DNA from: Acidimicrobiales bacterium
GTDB lineage: Bacteria; Actinomycetota; Acidimicrobiia; Acidimicrobiales; Palsa-688
Assembly (NCBI GenBank): GCA_036378675.1
Contig: DASUWA010000032.1
Coordinates: 124,001-188,000 of the forward strand
DNA: 64,000 nucleotides
Direction: 5' to 3'
Positions 1-8,428 of this stretch are shown in pieces. A model generated the notes under the pieces. It worked only from the letters and a program-made list of their open reading frames with translations, ran no database searches and was not told the origin of the DNA. A program made the position numbers and the translations under genes. Within the stretch, counting starts at the first letter, position 1, and the number at the start of each line of letters is the position of its first letter.

Positions 1-534
1 CAGCTCCGCGTGCACCTGGACGCTCATCGGGTAGTTCCAGCTGGCGATGTTCGACACGGGTCCCGGAAGCGGCGACCGCTCGTCGGGCGAGTTGGCCGAC
101 AGCTGACGATCGATCTCGCCGACGTACCACCGGACGCCGTCGAGGCACCGGTCCACGTCCGCGCATGCGAGGCGCCACGGCTTTCCGATCTCCCATACCA
201 GCAGGAGCGCGAGAAGGTCCCTGTTCTCGGTCATCGCGTCGACCGCAGCAGTCACTCTGGCCTTGCGTTCGTCCAGATCGACGCCGGCCCATTCGGCATG
301 CTCCTTGCAAGCGTAAGAAACGGCATCGACAGCTTCGTCGTAGTTGACTCTTGGAGGGCCGGGAATCGGGGTTCCGTCAACCGGCGTCACGTGATCCCCC
401 GGGATTCCGACGCGCCTCCACTCGCCGCGCACCAGGTTGCGCAGGCGGTCCGAGTCGAAGGCTTCGGGGGCCACGGACACGCACCGGCCGTAGGTCTCCC
501 ACCAGGACGTGCCAGGCTTGAGGGTCAGCGCCAT
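1..534 (-). CDS. Aldehyde dehydrogenase family protein, partial (N-terminal part)
   Basis: This reads on the minus strand from an ATG at 534 and runs off the left edge, giving 178 open codons. The visible part has the N-terminal ALDH features: a GEWRRVGIPG segment, a helical region around residues 75-115, and the NAD-binding-side motif SNIASWNYPMSV near residues 165-176, which matches the family pattern of a Pro-Trp-Asn-(Phe/Tyr)-Pro loop. The catalytic Cys and Glu lie outside the window. It would oxidise an aldehyde to a carboxylate with NAD(P)+; the substrate cannot be told. It diverges from the EthD gene with only 35 bp between the starts. Setting within a steroid locus suggests a catabolic role, which is inference. 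Confidence 0.85.
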   Translation of the reverse strand, partial: MALTLKPGTSWWETYGRCVSVAPEAFDSDRLRNLVRGEWRRVGIPGDHVTPVDGTPIPGPPRVNYDEAVDAVSYACKEHAEWAGVDLDERKARVTAAVDAMTENRDLLALLLVWEIGKPWRLACADVDRCLDGVRWYVGEIDRQLSANSPDERSPLPGPVSNIASWNYPMSVQVHAEL

Positions 535-569
535 GCGCTGACCCTAGCGGGGTGCTCTACTTTCTCTCC

Positions 570-1268
570 ATGGAGAAGGTGGTGGCTGTCATGGTCGGGG
601 ACCCGGCGGGAGGCGGGGAGGCTCTCAGGGAGCGCCTTCTCGGGCCGGCTGCCGACGAGCTCCGACGCCGGGGCGCTTCCCGGCTGCAGTTCAACGTGGT
701 GGACCCGTCTCTCGGGCACCCTCACGCAGTAGCTCCCGATCCGAACGTGCCCCACGTAGGGGCCACCCTGTCGTACTGGGTAGCCGCTGCAGGGGAGGTC
801 GGTCTCCACGCCGAGTGCCTTCCTGTCGACGACGGATGGGAGTGGGACGCGTACCTCGTCTCGGAGTCGTTGCAACTCCACGGCCCTCCGCCGCCGGCAG
901 ACGGCGCACGCTGCTCGGGCTTCACCCAGATCGTTCCCCTGACCGTTCCGCCGGCGCTCAGCTGGGCGGAGTGGCGCCGGCGTTGGCAAGGCGAGCACAC
1001 CCGGGTCGCGGTCGAGACCCAGTCCAGCTTTCGCTACGTGCAGAACCTGGTGGTGAGACCGCTCAACGAGGGGGCGCCGGGATTCGCTGCGATAGTGGAG
1101 GAGTCGTTCCCGCTGGCCGCCGCGAGCGATCCGGCGGTGTTCTACGACTCCGAGGGCGACGACGCCAAGTTCCAGGCCAATCTCACCCGGATGATGGACA
1201 GCTGTGCGCGCTTCATCCACGGGGCCGTCCCGATCGCCTGGACCGCGGAGTACCGCCCACACGACTGA
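570..1268 (+). CDS. EthD-domain protein, dimeric alpha-beta barrel
   Basis: A 232-residue protein beginning MEKVVAVMVGD. An ATG 18 bp upstream is possible, but the later one fits the usual start of a ferredoxin-like beta strand. The sequence suggests two EthD-like repeats, one near residues 1-110 and one near 125-230, the second with LSWAEWRRRWQGEHT, which resembles the conserved Trp-His strand and helix of EthD proteins. EthD proteins are small cofactor-free proteins found with ring-degradation and ether-cleavage genes; their chemistry is mostly unknown. It is divergent from the aldehyde dehydrogenase, and a 12-bp tandem repeat array begins five bases after the stop. I assign the family with fair confidence but no reaction. 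Confidence 0.65.
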   Translation: MEKVVAVMVGDPAGGGEALRERLLGPAADELRRRGASRLQFNVVDPSLGHPHAVAPDPNVPHVGATLSYWVAAAGEVGLHAECLPVDDGWEWDAYLVSESLQLHGPPPPADGARCSGFTQIVPLTVPPALSWAEWRRRWQGEHTRVAVETQSSFRYVQNLVVRPLNEGAPGFAAIVEESFPLAAASDPAVFYDSEGDDAKFQANLTRMMDSCARFIHGAVPIAWTAEYRPHD

Positions 1269-1272
1269 CAAG

Positions 1273-1345
1273 ATAAGTGTCCAAATAAGTGTCCAAATAA
1301 GTGTCGAAATAAGTGTCCAAATAAGTGTCCAAAATAAGTGTTATG
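1273..1345. repeat. 12-bp tandem repeat array, about six copies
   Basis: Unit ATAAGTGTCCAA is repeated at 1273, 1285, 1297 (one change, C to G), 1309 and 1321. After one inserted A, a sixth, diverged half copy lies at 1334-1345. The array occupies the whole gap between the EthD stop and the end of the facing flavoprotein gene. It is AT-rich in GC-rich surroundings. No palindrome is present, so it is not an obvious terminator. Confidence 0.95.
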
Positions 1346-1357
1346 GCCCCATCCGGG

Positions 1358-2854
1358 CTATGTTCCAGCGGCCCAGCCGGCACGGCGACCGAAGAAGGTT
1401 CCGTCACCGAGGGACGTTCCGCTCGCGTAGCCCCATGACGGGATTCCAGAGGTCGCCCTCCCGGCTGCAAACAGCCCGGGGATCGCGTCGCCGCCGGGCC
1501 CGACAACCCTGCCTTCGACCGTGGTGACCAGCCCGCCGAGCGTGAAGACAGCGTAGGGGAGACCGGTCAGGCGGATTCCGCCGAACGGGGACTTCAGCGG
1601 CCTCAAGAACTCCGCCCGCTTGTGGAAAATCGGGTCGTTACCCTGCTCGGCGTGCCGGTTGTAAAGGTCGACCGTCGCCTGAAGGGAGCCCTTGGGAAGC
1701 GCCATCTCCGCTTCGAGCTCGTCCACCGTCTCGCAAACCCAGGTAGGCCGGGCGCCCCAGCGGTCGGCTTCCGGCACGGACTCGAAGATCGACTCGTCGA
1801 GAACGAGTGAGCACTTCGCCTGCTGGTGAAATATCGCGGCCTGCCCCATACGCCCGCAGTAGGTGTCCTCGTTGATGAACCGCTGGCCGAACTGGTTGAC
1901 CAGGATCGACGGGTACACCAGCGGGGGATTGCTCGGCAGCGCGGTTTGTGCTGCATCTAGATGGGCCACCGCGGCGGCCACTCCCTGACCGAGACGCAGC
2001 GACGTACCGTCGTCGCCGTCGGTCCCGAGCGGCATCTGGCCCGCGATGCGCGGCGCGTGCAGGTTGACCATATCGGCGTTGGCGGCGAAGCCCCCGCTTG
2101 CGAGCACCACTCCCTTTCGGGCGCGCACCGCTCGTTCCTCGCCGAACTCTCTCGCGATGACGCCGACCACTTTACCTGCGTCGTCGACCACGAGTTGCGA
2201 GACCCGGGAGTCCGCCATGACCTTCGCTCCCGCAGTTTCCGCGGTGCTCGCAAGGGCCTGCATCAGCATCCAGCCGGCTGACCTTTCGCCCGGCCGCTTG
2301 TTCTGCATCTGCGGCACGTGGCCTCGGGGCGCGGGTTTGGCGATTTCGTTGAAGGGCCAAGCGTTCTCGCCGCCTGTGTATACGAGACCATCATCAGTTG
2401 GTGGTTCCCAACACGGCGTGCTGTAGAAGGTGGGTTTGAACACGACACCGCACTGGACGAGCCAGTCGAAGTGCTCGACGCTCCGCTCGCAGTAGACATC
2501 GACCTTCGCTTCGTTCGGTCCGGGTCCGGTGGCGGCGAAAAGGAAGGTCCTCATCGCCTCGGGTGTGTCGTCGAATCCGCAAGCCTTCTGGATCGCCGTC
2601 CCACCGCCGAGGTAGATCTCACCGCCGGCCATCGCGCTGGCACCCCCGCCGGCGCTGGCCCGTTCGAGCACGAGGACAGAGGCGTCCCTTTCTCGCGCCG
2701 CGATCGCCGCGGACGCGCCGGCGCATCCGTAGCCGGCGATTACAACATCGGCTTCTGCATCCCACCCCCGAACCTCGCGTGCTGGCCGCGGGGCGATTGG
2801 TGCCGCTGCAGACAATCCCTGCCCGGCACCCGGGCTGTCCGAGGCTCCGGGCAT
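1358..2854 (-). CDS. kst4D: 3-ketosteroid delta4-(5alpha)-dehydrogenase-like flavoprotein
   Basis: A 498-residue FAD-dependent dehydrogenase of the fumarate reductase/KstD family. The FAD-binding Rossmann motif is VVIAGYGCAGASAA near residues 30-45, followed by LVLERASAGGGASAM and GGEIYLGGGTAIQKACGFDD. The C-terminal FAD motif is IPGLFAAGRATSG plus YASGTSLGDG. From memory, these blocks and DYCE-type and ENAWPFNEI segments match the delta4-(5alpha)-KSTD group more closely than classical KstD, so it may introduce the 4,5 double bond into 5alpha-3-ketosteroids. The start is the ATG at 2854, which overlaps the aldehyde dehydrogenase stop as TGATG; the frame stays open upstream but there it lies inside that gene. 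It is co-transcribed with that gene. Confidence 0.75.
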   Translation of the reverse strand: MPGASDSPGAGQGLSAAAPIAPRPAREVRGWDAEADVVIAGYGCAGASAAIAARERDASVLVLERASAGGGASAMAGGEIYLGGGTAIQKACGFDDTPEAMRTFLFAATGPGPNEAKVDVYCERSVEHFDWLVQCGVVFKPTFYSTPCWEPPTDDGLVYTGGENAWPFNEIAKPAPRGHVPQMQNKRPGERSAGWMLMQALASTAETAGAKVMADSRVSQLVVDDAGKVVGVIAREFGEERAVRARKGVVLASGGFAANADMVNLHAPRIAGQMPLGTDGDDGTSLRLGQGVAAAVAHLDAAQTALPSNPPLVYPSILVNQFGQRFINEDTYCGRMGQAAIFHQQAKCSLVLDESIFESVPEADRWGARPTWVCETVDELEAEMALPKGSLQATVDLYNRHAEQGNDPIFHKRAEFLRPLKSPFGGIRLTGLPYAVFTLGGLVTTVEGRVVGPGGDAIPGLFAAGRATSGIPSWGYASGTSLGDGTFFGRRAGWAAGT

Positions 2855-4308
2855 CAGCCGGGACTCGTAGCCGGCAGTCCCATGATCGACTTCAGGTTGA
2901 AGTAAGCCGACAGGCCCTCCGGACCGAGCTCGCGGCCGAGGCCCGACTGTTTTACCCCGCCGAACGGAGCGCAGGTTTCGAGCCCGATCCCATTCAACGT
3001 GATGGTTCCGGTCTGGATCCGCCGGGCGACCTCCAGGCCACGCGCGGTGTCGGAGCTGTAAACCCCGCCTCCGAGACCGAACTCGGAGTCGTTGGCTATT
3101 CGGACCGCCTCCTCGGTGTCCCCGTACGGGATCACCGATACCACCGGTCCGAAGATCTCCTCTCGCGCGACGCGCATGTTGTTGTCGACGTTGGCAAGGA
3201 CCGTGGGCTCCACGAACCATCCCCGGTTCAGATGCGACGGCCTTCCTCCGCCGACCGCGACCTTGGCCCCCTCCTCTTGACCCAGCGCGATGTACGACTC
3301 GACGCGATCCCGCTGGCGTGAGCTGACCAGAGGCCCGAACATCGTCGAAGGATCGAACGGATCGCCGACGGGTAGGGTTCGGACCTTCTCCGCGAGAGCT
3401 TCCACAACTTCGTCGTAGCGATCTTGGGGCGCGAGGACCCGTGTCTGTGCGATGCATGCCTGGCCGCTGAACATCATCGAAGCCATCGGCAGCAGGGCGT
3501 CGGCCACCTGGCCCAGATCCGCGTCGTCGAGCACGATGGCCGCCGATTTGCCGCCGAGCTCGAGGCTTACCGGGCGCAGGAGCTCACCGCACGCTGCCGC
3601 GATCGTCTTGCCGGCTGCGGTGCTTCCCGTGAAGGCGACCTTGTCGATCCCGGGATGGGTGACCAGGTACGCGCTGGTTTCCCGATCCGCGGCGACGATG
3701 TTCACGACCCCGGGGGGGAGGCCGATCTCGATGAGCGCGTCAGCCAGAAGGTAGGCGTCGAGCGCAGTTTCAGGGCTCGGTTTGAGCACCACGGTGCACC
3801 CGGCGGCGAGGGCGGGACCAAGCTTCAACGCCGCGGTGTAGAGGGGAACGTTCCACGGCACGATCGCGGCAACGACACCGATCGGCTCACGGCGGACAAC
3901 GACCCCTCCGAGCATCCCCTCGCGTCGCTCTTCGACCTGGAGGTTTCTCGCCAGATCGGCGTAGTAGTCGAGGGTCATGGTGGTTGGGAGCAGTTGCAGC
4001 ATCGAGCAGAGGGAGATCGGCGAGCCGTTCTCGGATGTGATCGTCGAAGTGATCTCGGTGTCGCGCCGTTGCAGGGCCTGCGCGAGGGCGTTCAGGTAAG
4101 CAGCCCGGTCAGTAGGTGCGAGCCCCGACCACTCGCCTCCGTCGAACACGGCTCGGGCGGCGGCTACCCCCCGGTCGATATCGGCTGGCACTGCGTCCGG
4201 GACGCGCCCGAGTACTTCCTCGGTCGAGGCGCTGATTACGTCGATCGAGGCGGTTGCCGCCGAGTCGACCCACTTTCCGCCGATAAACAACTGCCGGCGC
4301 TCGTCCAT
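2854..4308 (-). CDS. NAD(P)-dependent aldehyde dehydrogenase
   Basis: A complete 484-residue ALDH. Motifs visible in order: the substrate/NAD loop VVAAIVPWNVPLY, the Rossmann turn FTGSTAAGK, the glutamate motif LELGGKSAAIVL, and the catalytic cysteine in FSGQACIAQTR, followed by EEIFGPVVSVIPY and the C-terminal APFGGVKQSGLGRE. All catalytic residues are present. The ATG at 4308 has GGAGGGAAG just upstream; a further ATG 39 bp upstream lacks this site. It overlaps the downstream flavoprotein by one base, so the two products are probably made together. It likely oxidises an aldehyde produced from a steroid or side chain; substrate unknown. Confidence 0.9.
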   Translation of the reverse strand: MDERRQLFIGGKWVDSAATASIDVISASTEEVLGRVPDAVPADIDRGVAAARAVFDGGEWSGLAPTDRAAYLNALAQALQRRDTEITSTITSENGSPISLCSMLQLLPTTMTLDYYADLARNLQVEERREGMLGGVVVRREPIGVVAAIVPWNVPLYTAALKLGPALAAGCTVVLKPSPETALDAYLLADALIEIGLPPGVVNIVAADRETSAYLVTHPGIDKVAFTGSTAAGKTIAAACGELLRPVSLELGGKSAAIVLDDADLGQVADALLPMASMMFSGQACIAQTRVLAPQDRYDEVVEALAEKVRTLPVGDPFDPSTMFGPLVSSRQRDRVESYIALGQEEGAKVAVGGGRPSHLNRGWFVEPTVLANVDNNMRVAREEIFGPVVSVIPYGDTEEAVRIANDSEFGLGGGVYSSDTARGLEVARRIQTGTITLNGIGLETCAPFGGVKQSGLGRELGPEGLSAYFNLKSIMGLPATSPG

Positions 4309-4481
4309 GGACTTCCCTCCCTTTTTCTGCGCATTCTGCGGGCCCATCTTTTAACGGACCAGGTGGCCCTCGGCCCGGAATCCAACGGTAGATCGGTTGG
4401 CCTGAGCGAGGCTGGAGGATGTCCCGACGAGCGGGACGGTCGTTCCACTGCCTTCTGAGGCCAGCCCTACGCTTTCCTGTC
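4309..4481. promoter_or_regulatory. Divergent intergenic region with an inverted repeat
   Basis: A 173-bp space between two divergent genes. CCAAC at 4382-4386 and GTTGG at 4396-4400 form an inverted repeat with a 9-base spacer, a plausible repressor site midway between the two starts. No confident -10/-35 pair was identified. The region must hold both promoters. Confidence 0.35.
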
Positions 4482-5270
4482 ATGCTCGCTGAAAGTTTCC
4501 GGATCGACGGCCGGGTAGCGATAGTCACCGGGGCCAGTCGAGGTATCGGCGCGGCGACAGCTTTGGAGCTCGCAGCCTCCGGAGCGGACCTGGTCGTTTC
4601 GTCCCGCAACGCTGAGGACCTCAGCTCGCTCGCCTCGAAGGTTGAGAGCGAGACCGGCAGACGCGTCGTGCCGATCCCGGCCGATCTCAACGACCTAGCT
4701 TCGCTTCCTCAGCTGATTGAGGCCGCGACATCGGCGTTCGGCCGACTGGACATAGTCGTGAATAACGTCGGGGGCACCATGCCGAGACCGTTCCTCGACA
4801 CCAGCCCGGGCTATCTCGAGCGGGCGTTCCATTTCAACGTAACCGTCGCGTTCGAGCTCACCCGTCTCGCTGCGCCGGTGATGCTGGCTTCCGACGGTGG
4901 GTCGGTCGTCAACGTCGCATCCGCGATCGGGCGGCTTGCCGACCGCGGGTTCGTCGCCTACGGGACGGCCAAAGCCGCTCTCATCCACATGACCCGGCTG
5001 ATCGCGTTGGACCTGGCACCGCGAGTCCGGGTAAACGTCGTCGCCCCAGGAGCGATCGAGACCGAGGCGCTGGGTACGGTTCTGACCGATGAAATGCGCC
5101 GAACGATGATCAGTCTTACCCCAGGCAGGCGGTTGGGCCGCGCCGAGGACATCGCGGCGGCGATCCTCTACCTTGCTTCCGATGCCGGGTCATACGTGAC
5201 CGGCAAGGTGCTCGAGGTCGACGGCGGTCAGAACGTGGCCAACCTTCCGCTCGGCTTGCCCGACCTGTGA
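4482..5270 (+). CDS. Short-chain dehydrogenase/reductase (SDR)
   Basis: A 262-residue classical SDR. TGASRGIG (cofactor binding) is near residue 17, NNVGG near 90, the catalytic Ser is in VNVASAIG near 145, and the Tyr-Lys pair is in YGTAKAAL near 160. The start is the ATG at 4482 because the cofactor motif follows at the standard distance. The C-terminus DVDGGQN-type segment (EVDGGQNVANL) is normal. It overlaps the flavin reductase gene by GTGA and is therefore translationally coupled. It probably oxidises or reduces a hydroxy/keto group on a steroid intermediate; the exact position cannot be read from sequence. Confidence 0.88.
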   Translation: MLAESFRIDGRVAIVTGASRGIGAATALELAASGADLVVSSRNAEDLSSLASKVESETGRRVVPIPADLNDLASLPQLIEAATSAFGRLDIVVNNVGGTMPRPFLDTSPGYLERAFHFNVTVAFELTRLAAPVMLASDGGSVVNVASAIGRLADRGFVAYGTAKAALIHMTRLIALDLAPRVRVNVVAPGAIETEALGTVLTDEMRRTMISLTPGRRLGRAEDIAAAILYLASDAGSYVTGKVLEVDGGQNVANLPLGLPDL

Positions 5271-5740
5271 AGGTCGAGACAGGTCACTTTCGGACCGTCC
5301 TCGGTCACTTTGCAAGCGGCGTCGTCATCGTCACCGGAATGCACGACGACGGGCCCGCGGGTCTCACCTGCCAGTCGTTCTTCAGCCTGTCGCTCGATCC
5401 ACCTCTCGTGGCTTTCGCGCCCGGGAAGTCCTCCAAGAGCTGGCCCAAGGCGTCGTTCACAGGAAACCTCTGCCTGAACGTTCTCGCGGCCGACCAGGAA
5501 GAACTCGCATGGACCTTCGCGGACTCTGATGCCGACAAATTCTCAGGCCTGGGTTGGACCCCCGCCGGTCATGGTGCTCCGCATATCGAAGGAGCCCTCG
5601 CATGGATCGACTGCACGGTCGACGAGATCCACGAGGCGGGAGACCATTATCTGGTGGTAGCGCGAGTGACAGAGCTCGAGTCCAGGGACGGAGAGCCCTT
5701 GGTCTTCTTCCGGGGCGGCTTCGGCACCTTCAGGGTGTAG
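5267..5740 (+). CDS. Flavin reductase, HsaB-like component
   Basis: A 157-residue flavin reductase-like protein (FMN-binding split barrel). It has FRTVLGHFASGVVIVTG at the N-terminus, GLTCQSFFSLSLDPPLVAFAP near 30-50 and the C-terminal PLVFFRGGFGTF, the pattern of reductase components of two-component flavin monooxygenases such as HsaB. The GTG start at 5267 overlaps the SDR stop. The HsaA-type oxygenase lies nearby on the other strand, so this is the best candidate in the window to supply it with reduced flavin. Its 3-prime end overlaps the convergent SnoaL-like gene by 11 bp. HsaB identity is inference from context. Confidence 0.75.
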   Translation: MKVETGHFRTVLGHFASGVVIVTGMHDDGPAGLTCQSFFSLSLDPPLVAFAPGKSSKSWPKASFTGNLCLNVLAADQEELAWTFADSDADKFSGLGWTPAGHGAPHIEGALAWIDCTVDEIHEAGDHYLVVARVTELESRDGEPLVFFRGGFGTFRV

Positions 5741-6230
5741 CCGGTTCCTTCCCGGCGTCCAGCTTTTCGTCGTCGATCCACCAGTGGTCCGTTAGGGTCA
5801 CCCCGTCCCTGGTGGTCGTCTCCTCGAATAGGCGCCGGTAACCGGTGTGCTTGATGCGCCACTCCCCGTCACGCTTCACCAACTCGTCCTCGTAGTAGGC
5901 CGCGCCCCGCAGAGTGAGGTTGGCGCTGCGGATGATGACAGTGTCGTCGAGCGCCCACCTGGCAGTTGCCGTGTCGGGTCCGGTGAGGGCGATTTCCGGG
6001 TGGTGCACCCGGTGAGCGGTGAGAAAATCTCCGGCCGGCATCGAGGTGATGATGAACGAGACGATCGCGTCGCGGCCCTGGAAGCTGAGCTTTCCGGCGC
6101 TGTACGCCGCCGAAGCGTCCTCGGTCAGCGTGGAACCGATCAGATCGCCATCGCGAAGGTCGACGCCCCGGATGTACCGGTACTTGATCGCTTTGATCGC
6201 CTCGATGTCGACGAGGTCTTCGGGTGTCAT
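5730..6230 (-). CDS. SnoaL-like (NTF2-fold) protein
   Basis: A 166-residue protein with the NTF2/SnoaL pattern: an N-terminal helix DIEAIKAIKYRYIRGVD, a strand with GRDAIVSF, HRVHHPEIAL, and a C-terminal GEWRIKHTGYRRLFEE. Such proteins act as isomerases, dehydratases or hydrolases, or as non-enzymatic binding proteins. AGGAGC upstream of the ATG at 6230 supports the start. It lies directly downstream of hsaA on the same strand (25 bp gap), so the two are probably one transcript. Function in steroid degradation is not defined. Confidence 0.75.
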   Translation of the reverse strand: MTPEDLVDIEAIKAIKYRYIRGVDLRDGDLIGSTLTEDASAAYSAGKLSFQGRDAIVSFIITSMPAGDFLTAHRVHHPEIALTGPDTATARWALDDTVIIRSANLTLRGAAYYEDELVKRDGEWRIKHTGYRRLFEETTTRDGVTLTDHWWIDDEKLDAGKEPATP

Positions 6231-6255
6231 GGCGTTGCTCCTGGCTCTGGACGCG

Positions 6256-7419
6256 CTACAGCATCACATCGGTTGGCGGGAACTCCATCACGGTCATTCC
6301 GTAGCTGTGCAGCGACCGGTCCACCGAGTTGACCGTGTGGTGACGACCGGCGTGGGCGTCGCGCCAAAGCCTCTGGATCGCATTCGAGAGACTGATCGTT
6401 CCCGCGCCGCTGCGATCGAATATCTCGTCGATGGCGGCGATCGCGCGCGCCGTCCCTTGTACCTGGTCACGCCGCGCCCGGCTTCTCGCGTCGAGGGTGA
6501 TCGGCTCGCTCCGCAGAACGGTTTCGTACATGTCCCCGATGTTGCGAAGAAGCTGGGTCCGGCAAGCGTCGACTTCGGATGCCGCCCGGCCGAGGGCCGA
6601 AACGGTGTAGGGGTCGTCGGTCGCCTTGCCCCAGCTCTTGCTCACCCGAGCCTTGGTGTACTCGAGGTTCTCGACGAGTATCCCTTCTGCCATGCCGATG
6701 ATCGCCCCGGTGATCGCGTTGGCGAACATGGTCCCGAACGGCATCCTGTACAGAGGCGACTTGTTCACTTCCAGACCGGGGCTTTCCCAGTTGAACATCT
6801 TCACCAGGTTGAGGGTCCGGTGCTCGGGAACGAACAGATCCTCGACGATGATGTCGTTGCTCCCGGTGCCGCAGAGACCCATCACGTGCCACACGTCCTC
6901 GATCCGGTAGTCGCTTCGAGGGATGAGTACGTTCCACATCTCGGGTGGTGATCCCTCGCCCCGATCGAGCATGACGCCGAGAATGACCCACTGGCAGTGG
7001 TCGCAGCCTGACGAGAAGCTCCAACGTCCGTTGAGGACGTATCCGCCCTCGGTCGGGATCATGCGCCCACCCGGCATATATGAGGAGCTAGCCCAGGTGT
7101 CGGGGTCCTCGTCCCAAACCTCGTGCTGGACCTTGTCGGGGAACAGGGCGATCTGCCACGGGTGAACCCCCACTACCCCGGTGACCCAGCCAGTCGAACC
7201 GCATGCGGCGGCGACGCTCAGCAGCGACTCGTAGAAGAGTCTCGGATCGGCTTCGAAACCGCCGAAGCGCTTCGGCTGGAGCAGGCGCACGACGCCGGTC
7301 TCCTTGAGCTCCTTGACCGACTCGTCCGGAAGGCGCCGGGCCTGCTCCGCGGCGACAGCGCGGTCGCGAAGGAGCGGCGTGAGCTCCCGGATCCTGTCGA
7401 GTACCTCGAGCTCGCTCAC
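6256..7419 (-). CDS. hsaA: 3-HSA monooxygenase, oxygenase component (HsaA)
   Basis: A 387-residue flavin-dependent monooxygenase of the acyl-CoA dehydrogenase fold, close in length to mycobacterial HsaA. Family features include ACGSTGWVTGVVG near 70-85, the flavin/substrate region FSSGCDHCQWVILG, GLCGTGSND, and the C-terminal RDAHAGRHHTVNSVDRS. HsaA hydroxylates the phenolic 3-hydroxy-9,10-secosteroid to a catechol using reduced flavin from HsaB. I prefer the GTG at 7419 because GAGAGGAG precedes it by about seven bases; an ATG at 7440 would add seven residues and lacks a clear site. The extradiol dioxygenase HsaC expected to act next is not in this window. Confidence 0.85.
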   Translation of the reverse strand: MSELEVLDRIRELTPLLRDRAVAAEQARRLPDESVKELKETGVVRLLQPKRFGGFEADPRLFYESLLSVAAACGSTGWVTGVVGVHPWQIALFPDKVQHEVWDEDPDTWASSSYMPGGRMIPTEGGYVLNGRWSFSSGCDHCQWVILGVMLDRGEGSPPEMWNVLIPRSDYRIEDVWHVMGLCGTGSNDIIVEDLFVPEHRTLNLVKMFNWESPGLEVNKSPLYRMPFGTMFANAITGAIIGMAEGILVENLEYTKARVSKSWGKATDDPYTVSALGRAASEVDACRTQLLRNIGDMYETVLRSEPITLDARSRARRDQVQGTARAIAAIDEIFDRSGAGTISLSNAIQRLWRDAHAGRHHTVNSVDRSLHSYGMTVMEFPPTDVML

Positions 7420-7547
7420 TTTGCTGCTCCTCTCGTGCATGCCCGTGCAAGCTTGTCCGGTGGGTCAGGCCTCCGCCATGCCCCCATTCCGATGGCCGGG
7501 ACACCGCACAGCGGGCCCGATCATCCCAGTTTTATAGGCTTCGCGAC

Positions 7548-8399
7548 GTGAGCGCGGTCACCACTTTGGACTTCGAGACCACCAGCAGGTACCTCGAGGG
7601 CGACTACCGGATCCACTACCACGAGGCGGGCGACGGTCCCGCGCTTGTGCTTTTGCACGGCTCCGGGCCGGGGGTCAGCGGGTGGTCGAATTTCAGGGGC
7701 AACTTCCCGGTGTTCGCCGGGCAGTTCCGCACCGTGATCATGGATATGCCGGGTTTCGGCAAGAGCGAGCGACCGGAACTCGACCGCGCCTACCCGCGTG
7801 TCGCGGCCGACGGTCTCGCACGTCTTCTCGACGGGATTGGCATCGAGAAGGCAAACCTGCTCGGCAACTCGATGGGCGGATACGTAGCCCTGGAGTTCGC
7901 GCTCGCGTACCCCGACCGGGTCGACCGGATGGTCTTGATGGGGCCAGGTGGGCTTGCGGTCAACATCCTCGGACCGGACCCGAGCGAGGGCGCCCGCCGC
8001 CTCGGGGATTTCATGATGGCCCCATCGAAGGGGGCGATGGAAGCCTGGGTCGACACCATGGTCGCCAACAAGGCCGTCGTGGACGATCAGCTCATCGAAG
8101 AGCGGCTTGCCAACGCGACCGTCCCGGGCGCACTCGAATCGGCGATCGCCATCTTCTCTTCGCTTGGTCAGCATCCGGAGCCGGTACCGATGTGGGCGAG
8201 GCTCAGGGGGGTCAAGGCTCCGACGCTGATCACCTGGGGCCGTGACGACCGGATGCTGCCGGTCGAGGGAGCGCTGATGGGTTTCCGCCAGCTCCCCAAC
8301 GCCGAGCTGCACATCTTCTCGAAGTGCGGTCACTGGGCGCAGGTCGAGCGCAAAGACGAGTTCGAACGTCTGGTGATCGAGTTTCTTACGAGGGACTGA
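7548..8399 (+). CDS. hsaD: Meta-cleavage product hydrolase (HsaD)
   Basis: A 283-residue alpha/beta-hydrolase. The oxyanion segment is LLHGSGPGVSGWSNF, the nucleophile elbow GNSMGG puts the Ser near residue 108, the acid is in TWGRDDRML and the His in KCGHWAQVE. GPGVSGWSNF is the pattern of C-C bond hydrolases acting on meta-cleavage products (BphD, MhpC, HsaD). HsaD splits the diseco acid 4,9-DSHA into DOHNAA (HIP precursor) and 2-hydroxyhexa-2,4-dienoate, which HsaE in this window would take on. No ribosome site precedes the GTG at 7548; TATAGG at 7533-7538 lies nine bases upstream, which suggests a leaderless transcript. Confidence 0.88.
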   Translation: MSAVTTLDFETTSRYLEGDYRIHYHEAGDGPALVLLHGSGPGVSGWSNFRGNFPVFAGQFRTVIMDMPGFGKSERPELDRAYPRVAADGLARLLDGIGIEKANLLGNSMGGYVALEFALAYPDRVDRMVLMGPGGLAVNILGPDPSEGARRLGDFMMAPSKGAMEAWVDTMVANKAVVDDQLIEERLANATVPGALESAIAIFSSLGQHPEPVPMWARLRGVKAPTLITWGRDDRMLPVEGALMGFRQLPNAELHIFSKCGHWAQVERKDEFERLVIEFLTRD

Positions 8400-8428
8400 T
8401 TCCGCCGCAGTACCGGGCTTTATGACGC

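Noticed and set aside
10-732. Long plus-strand open frame at the left edge
   Set aside because: It is antisense to the aldehyde dehydrogenase, which has clear family motifs; the plus-strand translation resembles no protein and has Arg-rich shadow composition.
1273-1345. Possible CRISPR array from the 12-bp repeats
   Set aside because: Units are contiguous and far too short, without spacers or nearby cas genes.
1213-1506. Minus-strand frame reading DTYL repeats through the 12-bp array
   Set aside because: The periodic peptide is a result of the repeat length being a multiple of three; there is no start signal or flanking protein domain.
2855-3457. N-terminal extension of the Kst4D-like frame
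   Set aside because: It lies in the opposite-phase reading of the well-supported aldehyde dehydrogenase, and the ATG at 2854 gives the family's normal length.
7446-7453. CAAGCTTG near the hsaA/hsaD divergence as a KstR2 site
   Set aside because: The mycobacterial KstR2 consensus has two bases between CAAG and CTTG; here there is none.
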